In this document: positions 41,941 through 51,419 of the stretch, piece by piece
Layout of the letters: every line of letters starts with the position of its first letter
Numbering within the stretch: the stretch's first letter is position 1
Origin: Aromatoleum tolulyticum
GTDB taxonomy: Bacteria > Pseudomonadota > Gammaproteobacteria > Burkholderiales > Rhodocyclaceae
Length of the DNA: 64,000 nt
Assembly (NCBI RefSeq): GCF_900156155.1
Contig: NZ_FTMD01000001.1
Location: forward strand, 1 to 64,000
Reading direction: 5' to 3'
Position numbers and translations under genes: made by a program
Notes under the pieces: model-generated
What the model was told of the DNA's origin: nothing
The model's input: only the letters and a program-made list of their open reading frames with translations
Databases searched by the model: none

Positions 41941-43452
41941 TTACATCCGCTCGCCGCGCAGCGTGCGCAGGTGCCAGCTGAACACTTCCTCAAGCAGGTG
42001 CGGCGTCTGCTTGCCGGGCGAGAACTGCAGCGCGCGCTTGTAGTAGTCCGACAGCGCCGGCTTGAAATTCGGGTGCGCGCAATTCTCGATGATCGCCTTC
42101 GCGCGCTGCTTGGGCGACAGCCCGCGCAGGTCGGCGAGGCCCTGCTCGGTGACCAGCACCTGCACGTCGTGCTCGGTGTGATCCACGTGCGAGGCCATCG
42201 GCACGATGCACGAGATCGCGCCGTTCTTCGCCTGCGACGGCGTCATGAAGATCGACAGATATGCGTTGCGCGCGAAGTCGCCCGAGCCGCCGATGCCGTT
42301 CATGATCTGCGAGCCCATCACGTGCGTCGAATTGACGTTGCCGTAGATGTCGGCCTCGATCATGCCGTTCATCGCGATCACGCCCAGGCGGCGGATCACC
42401 TCGGGATGGTTGCTGATCTCCTGCGGGCGCAGGATGATGCGCTCGCGGTAGCGGCCGAGATCCGCGGTGAGTTCCGCCAGCGCCTCGTTGCTCAGCGAGA
42501 ACGCCGTCGCCGACGCGCTCGCGAGCTTGCCGGACTTGAGCATCTCCAGCATGCCGTCCTGCAGCACCTCGGTATAGGCGGTCAGGTTCTCGAACGGCCC
42601 CTCGTTGAGGCCCGCCATCACGGCGTTGGCGATGTTGCCCACGCCCGACTGCAGCGGCAGCAGTTCGCGCGGCAGGCGGCCCTTCTTCACCTCGTACTGC
42701 AGGAATTCCAGGATGTGGCCGGCGATTCTCTTCGAGCTCTCGTCCGGCGGCGTGAACGCCGAGTTGCGGTCCGGCGCGTGCGTCTCGACGACCGCGATCA
42801 CCTTCTCCGGGTCGCAGCGCAGGTAGGGCTCGCCGATGCGGTCCGAACTGCGCACGAGCGGAATCGGCTGGCGGTTCGGCGGCAGCTGCGTGCCGTACCA
42901 GATGTCGTGCATGCCTTCGAGCTGGCTGCTCTGCCACGAGTTGACCTCGAGGATCACCTTGTCGGCCTGGTCCAGCCAGGTCTTGTTGTTGCCGATCGAC
43001 GACGAAGGGATCAGGCGCCCGTCCTCGAGGATGCCCGCGACCTCGACCACCGCGACGTCGAGCTTGCCGAGGAAACCGAACCACACGAACTGCGCGACGT
43101 GCGACAGGTGGATGTCGATGTACTCCATCTCGCCGGCGTTGATGCGCTTGCGGCAGGTGGGATCCGACTGGTAGGGCAGGCGCATCTCGATGCCGTCGAC
43201 CATCGCCAGCGCGCCGTCGAGGTCGGGCGCGGTCGAGGCGCCCGTCCACACGCCGATCTTGAAGCGCTTGCCGTTCACGTTCGCGTCCATGATGCGTTTG
43301 GCCAGCGCCGACGGCACGGCTTTCGGGTAGCCCGCGCCTGTGAAGCCGCTCATGCCCACGTTCATGCCCGACTGGATCAGGCTCGCCGCCTCGTTGGCGG
43401 ACATGACCTTGCTGCGCAGCGCCGCACAATGGATGCGGTTTTCTTTACTCAT
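41941..43452 (-). CDS. Acetyl-CoA hydrolase/succinyl-CoA:acetate CoA-transferase family protein
   Basis: The 503-residue protein has 'GMNVGMSGFTGAGYPKAVPS' near the N-terminus, 'LQSGVGNIANAVMAGL' and 'YTEVLQDGMLEML', where the Glu corresponds to the CoA-binding active-site Glu of Ach1/AarC-type enzymes, then 'NGIGGSGDFARNAYLSIF' and 'VTEQGLADLRGLSPKQRA'. It probably moves CoA between acetate, succinate or propionate. The start at 43452 is preceded by no strong ribosome site, but later starts would cut the domain. Confidence 0.9.
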   Translation of the reverse strand: MSKENRIHCAALRSKVMSANEAASLIQSGMNVGMSGFTGAGYPKAVPSALAKRIMDANVNGKRFKIGVWTGASTAPDLDGALAMVDGIEMRLPYQSDPTCRKRINAGEMEYIDIHLSHVAQFVWFGFLGKLDVAVVEVAGILEDGRLIPSSSIGNNKTWLDQADKVILEVNSWQSSQLEGMHDIWYGTQLPPNRQPIPLVRSSDRIGEPYLRCDPEKVIAVVETHAPDRNSAFTPPDESSKRIAGHILEFLQYEVKKGRLPRELLPLQSGVGNIANAVMAGLNEGPFENLTAYTEVLQDGMLEMLKSGKLASASATAFSLSNEALAELTADLGRYRERIILRPQEISNHPEVIRRLGVIAMNGMIEADIYGNVNSTHVMGSQIMNGIGGSGDFARNAYLSIFMTPSQAKNGAISCIVPMASHVDHTEHDVQVLVTEQGLADLRGLSPKQRAKAIIENCAHPNFKPALSDYYKRALQFSPGKQTPHLLEEVFSWHLRTLRGERM

Positions 43453-43776
43453 GTGATTCACGACTCCACGAAAACGGGACGCCGGCATTCCGGCGCAAAC
43501 GACCGCCCGGCGGAGGAGTCCGCAAACCTGCCCTGCATGGAATCCGGTGCCGGAACGGCATGGCCAAAGCGCGGCACGGGAAGCGGCCGCGCAAACAATG
43601 CGCGCCACCGGTAACCCGATGGCGCGCATTCCGATCAATCGAAGATTCCCGGCGGTGGAGGAGGGAGGAGGCCGCCGGACAACACGATGGACGTGGAGCG
43701 CAGTCTAGACAGCGGCTGGCCCGGCGACAAACGACGATTTATGATGTAACAGATTAGAAACACTTAACTGTCCACG
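43453..43776. other. Divergent control region between CoA-transferase and LysR genes
   Basis: The 324 bp hold no supported gene. A TATGAT at 43740-43745 could be the -10 of the LysR gene. The position between a LysR gene and a divergent target is the usual layout for LysR control, but I found no clear T-N11-A palindrome. Confidence 0.4.
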
Positions 43777-44736
43777 ATGAGCTACCGCCTGCCCGGCCTC
43801 GCCCTGCTGCGCACTTTCGAAGCCGCCGCGCGCCACCTGAGCTTCAAGCAGGCCGCGGCCGAGCTGTGCGTGACCCCCGCGGCCGTCAGCCAGCAGATCA
43901 AGGCGCTGGAAGACTGGCTGGGCGTACCGCTGTTCCGCCGCATGACGCGCGCGCTGGCGCTCACCGAGCACGGCCGTGCGATGCTGCCCAAGGTGCGCGA
44001 AGGCTTCGACTGCTTCGCCGCGGCCATCGAGAGCACCCGCCAGGCGGTGGCCGGGCCGCTCACGGTGATCGCGCCGCCCTCCTTCGCGAGCCACTGGCTG
44101 GTGCCCCACCTCGCCGGCTTCACCGGCGCGCATCCGGAAGTCGCGTTGCAGCTGTCGAGCACCGCGGACACCGTGGACCGCCGCGGCCAGGCGGCCATCG
44201 TCGCGGCGCTGGCCGTCGACCCGCGCGACGCCGAGAGCAAGGTCGCCATCCTGTATGGCACCGGCAGCTATCCCGGCCATGTCGTCGACCGGCTCTTCGC
44301 CCCGGACTACGTTCCGGTGTGCGCGCCCGCGTTGCTGCGCGGCGACAAGGCGCTGCGCACGCCGGCCGACCTCGCGCACCACGTGCTGATCCACGACGAC
44401 ACCCTGCGCGACGCCGGCCACGGCATCGCCCGCTCCGGCTGGGGGCTGTGGCTGGAACGCGCCGGCGTCACGGGCGTCGATCCGCACCGCGGCACGCGCT
44501 TCGCCAACGCCGCGCTGGCGCTCTCCGCGGTGCTCGCCGGCCAGGGCGTCACGCTCGCGTCGCGTTCGCTGATCGAATCGCGGGTGGCCGAAGGCAGCCT
44601 CGCGATCCCCTTCGACATACCGCTGCCCTCGCCCTTCGCCTATTATCTGGTCATGCACGAGGCGATCGCGCGGCGCCCGGCCGTCGCCGCCTTCCGCACC
44701 TGGCTCACGGCCGAAGCCGCGGCCCAGGCCGACTGA
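43777..44736 (+). CDS. LysR-family transcriptional regulator (GcvA-like)
   Basis: The 319-residue protein has the LysR N-terminal helix-turn-helix ('LRTFEAAARHLSFKQAAAEL' and 'VTPAAVSQQIKALEDWLGV', about residues 8-50) in the form common to GcvA-like regulators, and an effector-binding domain of periplasmic-binding-protein type. It may regulate the divergent CoA-transferase gene or the SDR gene after it; both are inference from position. Confidence 0.92.
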   Translation: MSYRLPGLALLRTFEAAARHLSFKQAAAELCVTPAAVSQQIKALEDWLGVPLFRRMTRALALTEHGRAMLPKVREGFDCFAAAIESTRQAVAGPLTVIAPPSFASHWLVPHLAGFTGAHPEVALQLSSTADTVDRRGQAAIVAALAVDPRDAESKVAILYGTGSYPGHVVDRLFAPDYVPVCAPALLRGDKALRTPADLAHHVLIHDDTLRDAGHGIARSGWGLWLERAGVTGVDPHRGTRFANAALALSAVLAGQGVTLASRSLIESRVAEGSLAIPFDIPLPSPFAYYLVMHEAIARRPAVAAFRTWLTAEAAAQAD

Positions 44737-44752
44737 ACCGAGCACGGCGACA

Positions 44753-45487
44753 ATGAAAGCGATCCTCACCGGACATACCCAGGGACTCGGCGCCGCGATC
44801 GCCGAAGAACTCCTCGCCCGCACGATCCCCGTGCTGGGGTTGGCGCGGCACGCGAACGACGCCCTCGCCGAGCGCTATCCCGACGACCTCTCGCAGGTGC
44901 GCATCGACCTCGCCGACACCGACGTCGTCGCCGACTGGCTCGCCGGCGAAACGCTGCGCAGCTTCCTCGCCAACTGCTCGCAGGCGCTGCTCATCAACAA
45001 TGCCGGCATGCTGCAGCCGGTCGGCCAGCTCGACGTCCTGCCGCCGGAAGCGATCGCGCGTGCCATCGCGCTCAACACCGCGACCCCGCTGATGCTCGCC
45101 AGCGCCTTCACCGCCGCCAGCACCGCGGTCGCGGACCGGCGCATCCTGCATGTATCCAGCGGCGCCGCGCGCAGCGCCTATGCCGGCTGGAGCGTGTATT
45201 GCGCTTCCAAGGCCGCGCTCGACCAGCACGCGCGCGCTGCCGCGATGGACGGCACGCCCGGCCTGCGCATCTGCAGCCTCGCCCCCGGCGTGGTCGATAC
45301 CGCGATGCAGGCCGAAATCCGCGCGACGCCCGACGACCGCTTCCCGGTGCGCGCGCGCTTCGAGGCGCTCAAGCGCGACGGCGCCCTCGCCCGCCCCGAC
45401 GAATGCGCGTTCCGGCTCGTGAACTACCTGCTCGGCGACGAATTCGGCCTGGCCGCGACGGCCGACCTGCGCCAGCTCGCGCCCTGA
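44753..45487 (+). CDS. Short-chain dehydrogenase/reductase family protein
   Basis: The 244-residue protein has a nucleotide-binding start '[19 protein letters not shown]', a conserved '[13 protein letters not shown]' and the active-site '[20 protein letters not shown]' (Tyr-x3-Lys). The TGxxxGxG motif is present as TGHTQGLG. Substrate unknown. It begins 16 bp after the LysR gene and is probably co-transcribed. Confidence 0.9.
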   Translation: MKAILTGHTQGLGAAIAEELLARTIPVLGLARHANDALAERYPDDLSQVRIDLADTDVVADWLAGETLRSFLANCSQALLINNAGMLQPVGQLDVLPPEAIARAIALNTATPLMLASAFTAASTAVADRRILHVSSGAARSAYAGWSVYCASKAALDQHARAAAMDGTPGLRICSLAPGVVDTAMQAEIRATPDDRFPVRARFEALKRDGALARPDECAFRLVNYLLGDEFGLAATADLRQLAP

Positions 45488-45522
45488 CCTCCTCGCCACT
45501 TTCCACTTCACGGGAATACGCC

Positions 45523-45843
45523 ATGCTGATGACCACCACGCCCACCGTCGAAGGCAAGACCATCCGCACCTATCACGGCGTCGTCACCGGGGAGGCCATC
45601 ATCGGCGCGAACTTCCTCAAGGACATGTTCGCCGCCGTGCGCGACTTCGTCGGCGGACGCTCGGGCGCCTACGAGAAGACGCTGCGCTCGGCGCGCGACA
45701 CCGCCTTCGAGGAAATGGCCGAAGCCGCGGAAAAGCTGGGCGCCAACGCCATCGTCGGCATCGACCTCGACTACGAGGTCCTCGGCGAGACCAACGGCAT
45801 GCTGATGGTGGCCGTCAGCGGCACCGCCGTGACGATCGCCTGA
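45523..45843 (+). CDS. YbjQ/UPF0145 family protein
   Basis: The 106-residue protein has '[20 protein letters not shown]', '[20 protein letters not shown]' and '[19 protein letters not shown]', typical of the YbjQ family that forms a small pentamer. Function unknown; some are annotated as heavy-metal-binding, without evidence here. Confidence 0.92.
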   Translation: MLMTTTPTVEGKTIRTYHGVVTGEAIIGANFLKDMFAAVRDFVGGRSGAYEKTLRSARDTAFEEMAEAAEKLGANAIVGIDLDYEVLGETNGMLMVAVSGTAVTIA

Positions 45844-45873
45844 TTTGCCCAGCAACTGAATGCCGCCTGATTA

Positions 45874-46500
45874 TCAGCGCTCGGCCAGCACCAGCCGCGC
45901 CGCGAGCCCCAGGAACACCAGCCCCGCCGATTTGTTGAGCACGCGCCGCGCGGTCGCCGAACTGCGCAGGCGCTGCCCGATCGACGCCGCGAACAGCGCG
46001 ATCGCGCCGAAGGTCAGCAGCGTCGCGACGATGAACACGAAGCCCAGCCACATCACCTGCAGCGCCACCGGCCCCGCGCCGGTTTCGACGAACTGCGGCA
46101 GGAAGGCGAGGAAGAACAGGATCACCTTGGGATTGGTCAGATTCATGACGATCCCGCGCACATACATGCGCCAGCCGTCCGGCGCCGCCGCGCCGACGGC
46201 CGGATCGGCCCCGTCGGGCGCGCTCAGCGCCTGCCATGCGAGCCACGCCAGATAGGCGGCACCGACGAATTTCAACACCGTGAAGGCCGTTGGCGACGCC
46301 GCGAACACCGCCGCGAGGCCCACGGCAACTGCCGCGGTGTGTCCCAGCAGGCCGGTGCACAACCCCAGCACGACCAGCATTCCCGCCCTGCGCCCGCGCA
46401 TCGCCGACTGCATCAGCACGAACAGGTTGTCCGGCCCCGGCGCCGCGCCGAGCAGCACCGACACGGCAAAGAACGCGAGGGTGGTTTCGATCGAGGTCAT
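45874..46500 (-). CDS. LysE/RhtB-family amino-acid exporter
   Basis: The 208-residue membrane protein has the LysE family start 'LLGAAPGPDNLFVLMQSAMR' and about six helices, with 'RGIVMNLTNPKVILFFLAFL' in the middle. Members export amino acids or related metabolites. It follows the HugZ-like gene on the same strand with a 49-bp gap. Confidence 0.92.
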   Translation of the reverse strand: MTSIETTLAFFAVSVLLGAAPGPDNLFVLMQSAMRGRRAGMLVVLGLCTGLLGHTAAVAVGLAAVFAASPTAFTVLKFVGAAYLAWLAWQALSAPDGADPAVGAAAPDGWRMYVRGIVMNLTNPKVILFFLAFLPQFVETGAGPVALQVMWLGFVFIVATLLTFGAIALFAASIGQRLRSSATARRVLNKSAGLVFLGLAARLVLAER

Positions 46501-46549
46501 GCCCGTTCCGCCCGCAACGACGCCGACCGGGATCCCGACGCGCCCGCGC

Positions 46550-47197
46550 TCACAGCAGCCCGGCCACGATGCGCGGCGCGGTGGCGGCGAGGTTCTCGGC
46601 GCTGCGCACCTCGGGGAAGCGCTGGCGCGCACGCTGCCCGTTCACGGCGTAATCGACGCCGAAGCAGTCCATCCCGAGCAGATGCGTGCCGGCCGGCACG
46701 CTGCCGGCGAGCTGCTGCAGCAGATCCGCCTCCGTCGATTCCGGAAGCACGGGCAGCCCGGCCCAGCGCTCGTCCTCGATCCAGCCCATCTTTCCCGGCC
46801 CTCCGATATAGCGGATGCGCTTCGGCTGCAGGCGGAAGAAGGCGAAATCGAGCTCGAGGTACTGCTTCGCGTCCGGCTGGTAGCGCAGATAGCGCGCAAG
46901 CAGCTCCGCCGACGGTTCGAAGCGCTCGACGTCGCCGATCAGCGTCATGCGCACCCCGGCCTGGACGCTGCCGTTCTCGGTACCGACCACCGAAAGACTC
47001 GCGCGCGGGTCCGCGAGCAGGTTCTTCGTATGCTCGGCAAGCAGGCTGATGCAGAACAGCGGACGCTGCGCCGCGTCGACGACGCAGGGCAGCGCCGTCG
47101 CGTAGGGGTAGCCCGCGAGCTGCGTCGAATGCGTCGCCAGCGTGGCGTGAGCGGCTTCGTGAAGCAGGTGGATGGCGGGAACGATGGTGATCTTCAT
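46550..47197 (-). CDS. HugZ/pyridoxamine-phosphate-oxidase-like protein
   Basis: The 215-residue protein has a split-barrel flavin or haem-binding fold: 'LLHEAAHATLATHSTQLAGY', 'PLFCISLLAEHTKNLLADPR', 'QAGVRMTLIGDVERF', and a C-terminal DUF2470-like part ('GVDYAVNGQRARQRFPEV'). This is the HugZ-like arrangement seen in haem-utilisation oxygenases and related proteins. The start at 47197 begins the barrel properly. Confidence 0.82.
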   Translation of the reverse strand: MKITIVPAIHLLHEAAHATLATHSTQLAGYPYATALPCVVDAAQRPLFCISLLAEHTKNLLADPRASLSVVGTENGSVQAGVRMTLIGDVERFEPSAELLARYLRYQPDAKQYLELDFAFFRLQPKRIRYIGGPGKMGWIEDERWAGLPVLPESTEADLLQQLAGSVPAGTHLLGMDCFGVDYAVNGQRARQRFPEVRSAENLAATAPRIVAGLL

Positions 47198-47275
47198 GCC
47201 CGCCACTGTGTCGCCCCCACCTGCCGGCGTCAATGAACTATTTCTGCTCCCGACGGAAAATTGCCGCCCTGCCGC

Positions 47276-48505
47276 TCACAGCGACTTCAGGAACTCCACC
47301 AGATCGGCCTTCTGCTCGGGCGTCAGTCCCAGCGCGAAATGCGTATCGTAGTGATCCACGACGGCCCCCAGCGTCGGGGCGCTGCCGTCGTGGAAATACG
47401 GCGGATGCTGCCACAGCGCGCGCAGCGGCGTGGTGCGGTACCTCCCGGTCGCCGTGCGCCGCGCATAACCCGGGTCCATCCCCGTCTCGGCCGCATCGTG
47501 CAGCAGCGGCGTGTCGGCATCCGGTCCGTTCTGCACGTCGGTGTAGGTCGGTGCGATGTGGCAGGTGCCGCAGCGCGCGGTGCCGTTGAAGAGCGCCGCG
47601 CCGCGCTGCGCCGCCCCGGCGTTCACGCTGCCCTCCGGCGGGCGGGGCGCCGGCTGCCTCAACTGGTAGGCCAGCAGTGCGGGCAGTTTCGGCGTGACGA
47701 GATCCGGTGTCTGCTCGATCGATATGCCCAGGCGCGGATCGGAAAAGCTGCCGTGCCCGCCCATCTGCGTCACCGCGACGTAGTTGTTCCAGTAGGAAAT
47801 CGGACCGTCGCCGGTAAAGGTCTCGAAAGGCACGCCCGCGAGTCCGTAGGCCGGCGGGATCACCAGCGGCCCGTTGATGCCGTCGATGTTGAAGCGCGGG
47901 TCGTAGCGGCCGGGGCCCCAGGAGTTGTAGACCGCCTTCACCTCCTCGGGCAACGCGGGCGACAGCGCGATGATCGCGCCCGGATTCAGGTCGAGGTTCG
48001 GCCAGCCGTCGAGGCGCCGCCCTACGCCGGGAGCCACCGAGTTGTCGACGGTCGAGTGGCACAGCGCACACGTGATCCCCACCGAGACGAGGCGCCGCCC
48101 CTTCACCTTTCCCACGACGCCGACTACCGCATTGCGTCGCAGCAACTCCACCGTCGTCTTCGGATCGTTGAGATCGTGCTTCGCGAGGAAGTTACGCGGC
48201 AGCGCCGTCGCATCGACTTTCAATCCGACGGCCAGCGCCGTGGCCGGGCTCACCGCCGCGGGGATCACCTCGTGCATGCGCAACACGGAGGTCCACAACT
48301 GTTCGTCACCGAAGGTGTCGAAACGGAAGATGTATTGCCCCGAATGCCGGTTCCCTCCGGGCTGCGCGTCCCCGAGTGCCGGCGTCGCCGACAGGGCAAG
48401 AGCCACTGCCGCCGCGAGGGCGGACAGCGTGAATCCGGACGCCGCGAGAACGCGACGTGCGGCCGGTTTCCGCGCGGCGGCAGCGGGATCGATAGGCTTG
48501 CTCAT
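47276..48505 (-). CDS. Diheme c-type cytochrome (cytochrome c peroxidase-like)
   Basis: The 409-residue protein has an N-terminal signal-anchor helix ('GFTLSALAAAVALALSATPA') and two haem-binding motifs, CALCH at about residue 140 and CGTCH at about 305. The second half ends with 'TPLRALWQHPPYFHDGSAPT' and 'LGLTPEQKADLVEFLKSL', patterns of the MauG/CcpA peroxidase superfamily. It is likely periplasmic. Peroxidase activity is not shown by the sequence. Confidence 0.82.
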   Translation of the reverse strand: MSKPIDPAAAARKPAARRVLAASGFTLSALAAAVALALSATPALGDAQPGGNRHSGQYIFRFDTFGDEQLWTSVLRMHEVIPAAVSPATALAVGLKVDATALPRNFLAKHDLNDPKTTVELLRRNAVVGVVGKVKGRRLVSVGITCALCHSTVDNSVAPGVGRRLDGWPNLDLNPGAIIALSPALPEEVKAVYNSWGPGRYDPRFNIDGINGPLVIPPAYGLAGVPFETFTGDGPISYWNNYVAVTQMGGHGSFSDPRLGISIEQTPDLVTPKLPALLAYQLRQPAPRPPEGSVNAGAAQRGAALFNGTARCGTCHIAPTYTDVQNGPDADTPLLHDAAETGMDPGYARRTATGRYRTTPLRALWQHPPYFHDGSAPTLGAVVDHYDTHFALGLTPEQKADLVEFLKSL

Positions 48506-48626
48506 GATGCACTCCTCCTCGGCCGGGAGAGGCATCATCACGCGGGATGCGGCGTACCCCTCCGCTTGCTGAAGATTAGAGGCAATGTGCGAGCGAAAGG
48601 TTACAACTCCATTCCGCCCGAGTGAT

Positions 48627-49028
48627 CTACCGCTTGACTTCGAGCAGCTCGACGACGAAGGTCAGCGTGCTGTTGGGCGGGATCGTCCCGGGGATTCCGC
48701 GCGCGCCATAAGCCGTCTGCGGCGGACAGGTGATGCGCACCGAGCCGCCCGGCTTCATCAGCTGCAGCACTTCGGTCCAGCACGGAATCACGCCGCTGAC
48801 CGGGAACTCGGCCGGCTGTCCGCGGCTGTACGAGCTGTCGAACTCCCGTCCGTTCGCGAGCGTGCCCTGGTAATGCACACGCACGACGTCGGTCTTCGTC
48901 GGCGCAGTGCCCGTCCCCTCCTTGTAGCGCTCGAGCGTGACGCCGGACGGCAGGGTTTCCGCCACCGGGCCGGCAGCGTGGGCGGCAATCGAGAAACAGG
49001 CAAGTACCATTGCGGAGAACAGGCGCAT
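48627..49028 (-). CDS. FKBP-type peptidyl-prolyl isomerase
   Basis: The 133-residue protein has a signal peptide (cleaved after AHA) and an FKBP domain: 'VVRVHYQGTLANGREFDSSY', 'PGGSVRITCPPQTAYGARGI' and 'STLTFVVELLEVKR'. It should be a periplasmic folding helper. Start at 49028 gives the signal peptide. Confidence 0.93.
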   Translation of the reverse strand: MRLFSAMVLACFSIAAHAAGPVAETLPSGVTLERYKEGTGTAPTKTDVVRVHYQGTLANGREFDSSYSRGQPAEFPVSGVIPCWTEVLQLMKPGGSVRITCPPQTAYGARGIPGTIPPNSTLTFVVELLEVKR

Positions 49029-49223
49029 CACTTGGCTCCAATCGGGGCTGGCTGTTCCAGCCAATCAAAGTAGAAAACTCGACCGCGTCCGAAGACCGCG
49101 ATCAGTCGTGTCCCGCAATTATTGTCGAAAACGGCTTTCGCGGTGCGGACACACCCCGGGTGATTGCATGGCCGCCGCATCGTTCCCGCATGACGGGACG
49201 ATCGGGCGGGTGCCCGACCGGAT

Positions 49224-49257
49224 AAAAAACCGTGAGAGCCCGGCAGGACTCTCACGG
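49224..49257 (-). terminator. Rho-independent terminator after the porin gene
   Basis: CCGTGAGAG/CTCTCACGG arms with a ten-base loop (49230-49257) are followed on the minus strand by six T (49229 down to 49224). It lies about 60 bp after the porin stop and would end the electron-transfer operon. Confidence 0.9.
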
Positions 49258-49318
49258 AAACCACCACCACCTGGATTTCAGGCCGCCGCGACGGCCGGCC
49301 GCTACACGGCCCTGACCG

Positions 49319-51406
49319 TCAGATCCACTTGAAGTACGCGGACAGGCCGATGAAGTTGATGCTCTGGTCGGCGCTGCTGTTGGCTGTAGTGCCATCCACG
49401 TAGACGTGTTCGCCCGTCCACGTCGAATCGCTCACGCGCCAGCGGTCGTGCATCAACTGCAGCTTCAGGCCGCGATCGCGGGCCAGCGCGTAATCGGCGG
49501 TCAGGCTGAGCGTCGTCTGCCGGTAGGTGATGTCGGGCACCGCGGCTCCGCCCGCATTGCGCAGCTTGAATTCGCTGCGGTTGTCGGCCCAGCGCAGCTC
49601 GGCATCCAGCGCAAGCTTCGCCGTCGCGCGGATCTGCGCCCGCAGGCCGGCGTTGGTGCCCTCGCTGCGCAGGTCGGCACGCCACAGGTACAGCGGCACG
49701 CTGCTGTCGTAGCCCATGACCGTGCGCTGCAGCATGCGCGAGTCGTCCTGCGACACCCAGGCACTGAGCTTGCTGTCGTCCGACAGGGACCAGGTGGCGT
49801 CGGCCGAGTAGGTCACCGCCTTGCCCCGGTCGTTACCCGCAGGCGATCCCTTGTGCGACTTGTAGTCGTCGTTGGAGTACTGCGCGGCGAATTGCACCGC
49901 CAGCGTCTCGAGCGGCGACCAGTCGAGGCTCAGCTTCGCCTTGTCCCGGCTGCGATCGGCCCAGTGGATGGGGTTGATGTACTGCGTGCTCAGGTTGGGC
50001 TCGCCGCCGATGAGGCCGTTGCCGGAGAAGAAGTCGCCGAAGGCATAGCTGCTCGTCGTGCGGTACGAGCCGCCGGAGCGGTCGCTGTGGATGTAGCTCA
50101 GGCTGCCGTTGAGGTTCTCCGCCAGCGAACGGCGCAGGCCGATGCGCGCCGACCATTCGGTAGTCTTGCGGCGCCAGTCGAGCGAGCGGCTGGAAGGTAC
50201 TTCACGCGTGCGCTCGTCCCACTCCACGCCACCGAACAGGCTCACTGAAGCCGGCAGGCGATAGGTGCCGTCGAGCTTCGCCGTGACCGTCCGGCGCGAG
50301 GTGTCGTGGTAGAAGCCGCTGCCGGTGTAGAAGCGGACGGCCGGATCGAAGAACTGGCGGCGCGGGGTCTTGTCGTCGCGGTCCTCGTAACGCAGGTTCG
50401 CGTTGAGGGTCATCGCGGAGGTCGGCCGCGACGCCAGCCCGAGGGTGACCAGCGTGGTATCGACCCGGCCATTGAGCGAGTCATGGCCGAAGGTGTTCGG
50501 CACCGCGAAGCTGTCGTTCTGCAGGCCCTGCGTGTAGGACACCTTGAACATGCCGCGCGTCGTGGGCGAGAAGCGGTACGCGCCGGACAGATGCACGTTG
50601 TGCGCCTCGTTGTCCGGCGGCAGCGAGATGCTGTGCGAATTGAACGCCGATTCCGCGCCGATCGCGCCGTTCAGGTGCAGCGCCTTGTCCTGGTTGCGGA
50701 AGAAGGAGCCCAGGTAGCCGCCCGACAGCTGCAGCCGGTCGCCGACGTAACCGAGCGTCGCCTCGAATTCCTGCGTTGTCTGGTCGATCGGTTCTGCGGC
50801 GAATTTCGGTCCCACGCCGAGATCGTAGAACCCGAAATGCCGGTCGCCGTCCTTCTGCTCGTTGCGGAAGCGGACCTGCACGCTCAAGCCGCCGCCGAGC
50901 TGCTTGCCGAGCCCGAGGGTGGTGGTCTCGCGCTTCACTTCCGGCGTGTACGACAGCATCGGCCCGCCGACGTTGACCGTCTGCTCGGTGCTGCCCAGTC
51001 CGCGAACCGGCGTGGTGAAGGTCAACGGATCGTGTCGTTCGATCTGACCGTATTCGAGGAAGTACGACCAGTTGCCCTGCTGCTCGCGGTCGATCCGCAG
51101 GTCGCGATTGTCCAAGCCGAGGTTGCGCCCTTTCAGGCGCAGCCACGTTCCGGTCGCATCGTCGCGCCGGTTGACGTCGACGTTGCCGAGGAAAGCCGTG
51201 TCGCCGTCCTCCAGTCCCGTGTACAGGCCGAAGCGGCTGCCGCTGCCGCCGACATAGCCGGCGCCGACACTCACCGAACTTTCCGGCCGCGTCAGCAGCG
51301 CCAGTTCTTCGGCAGACATTTCCTGCGCGGATGCCGACCCGAAGGCGAGCAGCAGGCCCGCGGCGACGGCGCTCAGGCGGAGGCTGTGCATGTGTTGCGT
51401 TTTCAT
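49319..51406 (-). CDS. mtoB: MtrB/PioB-family outer-membrane beta-barrel porin
   Basis: The 695-residue protein has a signal peptide ending ASA|Q and a long repetitive beta-strand region with alternating polar and aromatic residues ('GTWLRLKGRNLGLDNRDL', 'GNWSYFLEYGQIERHDPL', 'GLGKQLGGGLSVQVRFRNE'), as in MtrB/PioB/MtoB proteins. It forms the sheath around a decaheme cytochrome. The N-terminal CxxC seen in Shewanella MtrB is absent. GGAGG precedes the start; the decaheme gene ends 13 bp upstream. Confidence 0.92.
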   Translation of the reverse strand: MKTQHMHSLRLSAVAAGLLLAFGSASAQEMSAEELALLTRPESSVSVGAGYVGGSGSRFGLYTGLEDGDTAFLGNVDVNRRDDATGTWLRLKGRNLGLDNRDLRIDREQQGNWSYFLEYGQIERHDPLTFTTPVRGLGSTEQTVNVGGPMLSYTPEVKRETTTLGLGKQLGGGLSVQVRFRNEQKDGDRHFGFYDLGVGPKFAAEPIDQTTQEFEATLGYVGDRLQLSGGYLGSFFRNQDKALHLNGAIGAESAFNSHSISLPPDNEAHNVHLSGAYRFSPTTRGMFKVSYTQGLQNDSFAVPNTFGHDSLNGRVDTTLVTLGLASRPTSAMTLNANLRYEDRDDKTPRRQFFDPAVRFYTGSGFYHDTSRRTVTAKLDGTYRLPASVSLFGGVEWDERTREVPSSRSLDWRRKTTEWSARIGLRRSLAENLNGSLSYIHSDRSGGSYRTTSSYAFGDFFSGNGLIGGEPNLSTQYINPIHWADRSRDKAKLSLDWSPLETLAVQFAAQYSNDDYKSHKGSPAGNDRGKAVTYSADATWSLSDDSKLSAWVSQDDSRMLQRTVMGYDSSVPLYLWRADLRSEGTNAGLRAQIRATAKLALDAELRWADNRSEFKLRNAGGAAVPDITYRQTTLSLTADYALARDRGLKLQLMHDRWRVSDSTWTGEHVYVDGTTANSSADQSINFIGLSAYFKWI

Positions 51407-51419
51407 GATGTGTCCTCCC

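Noticed and set aside
46280-47236. A 318-codon + strand frame opposite the LysE-type and HugZ-like genes
   Set aside because: Antisense shadow; the opposite strand has clear families with proper starts.
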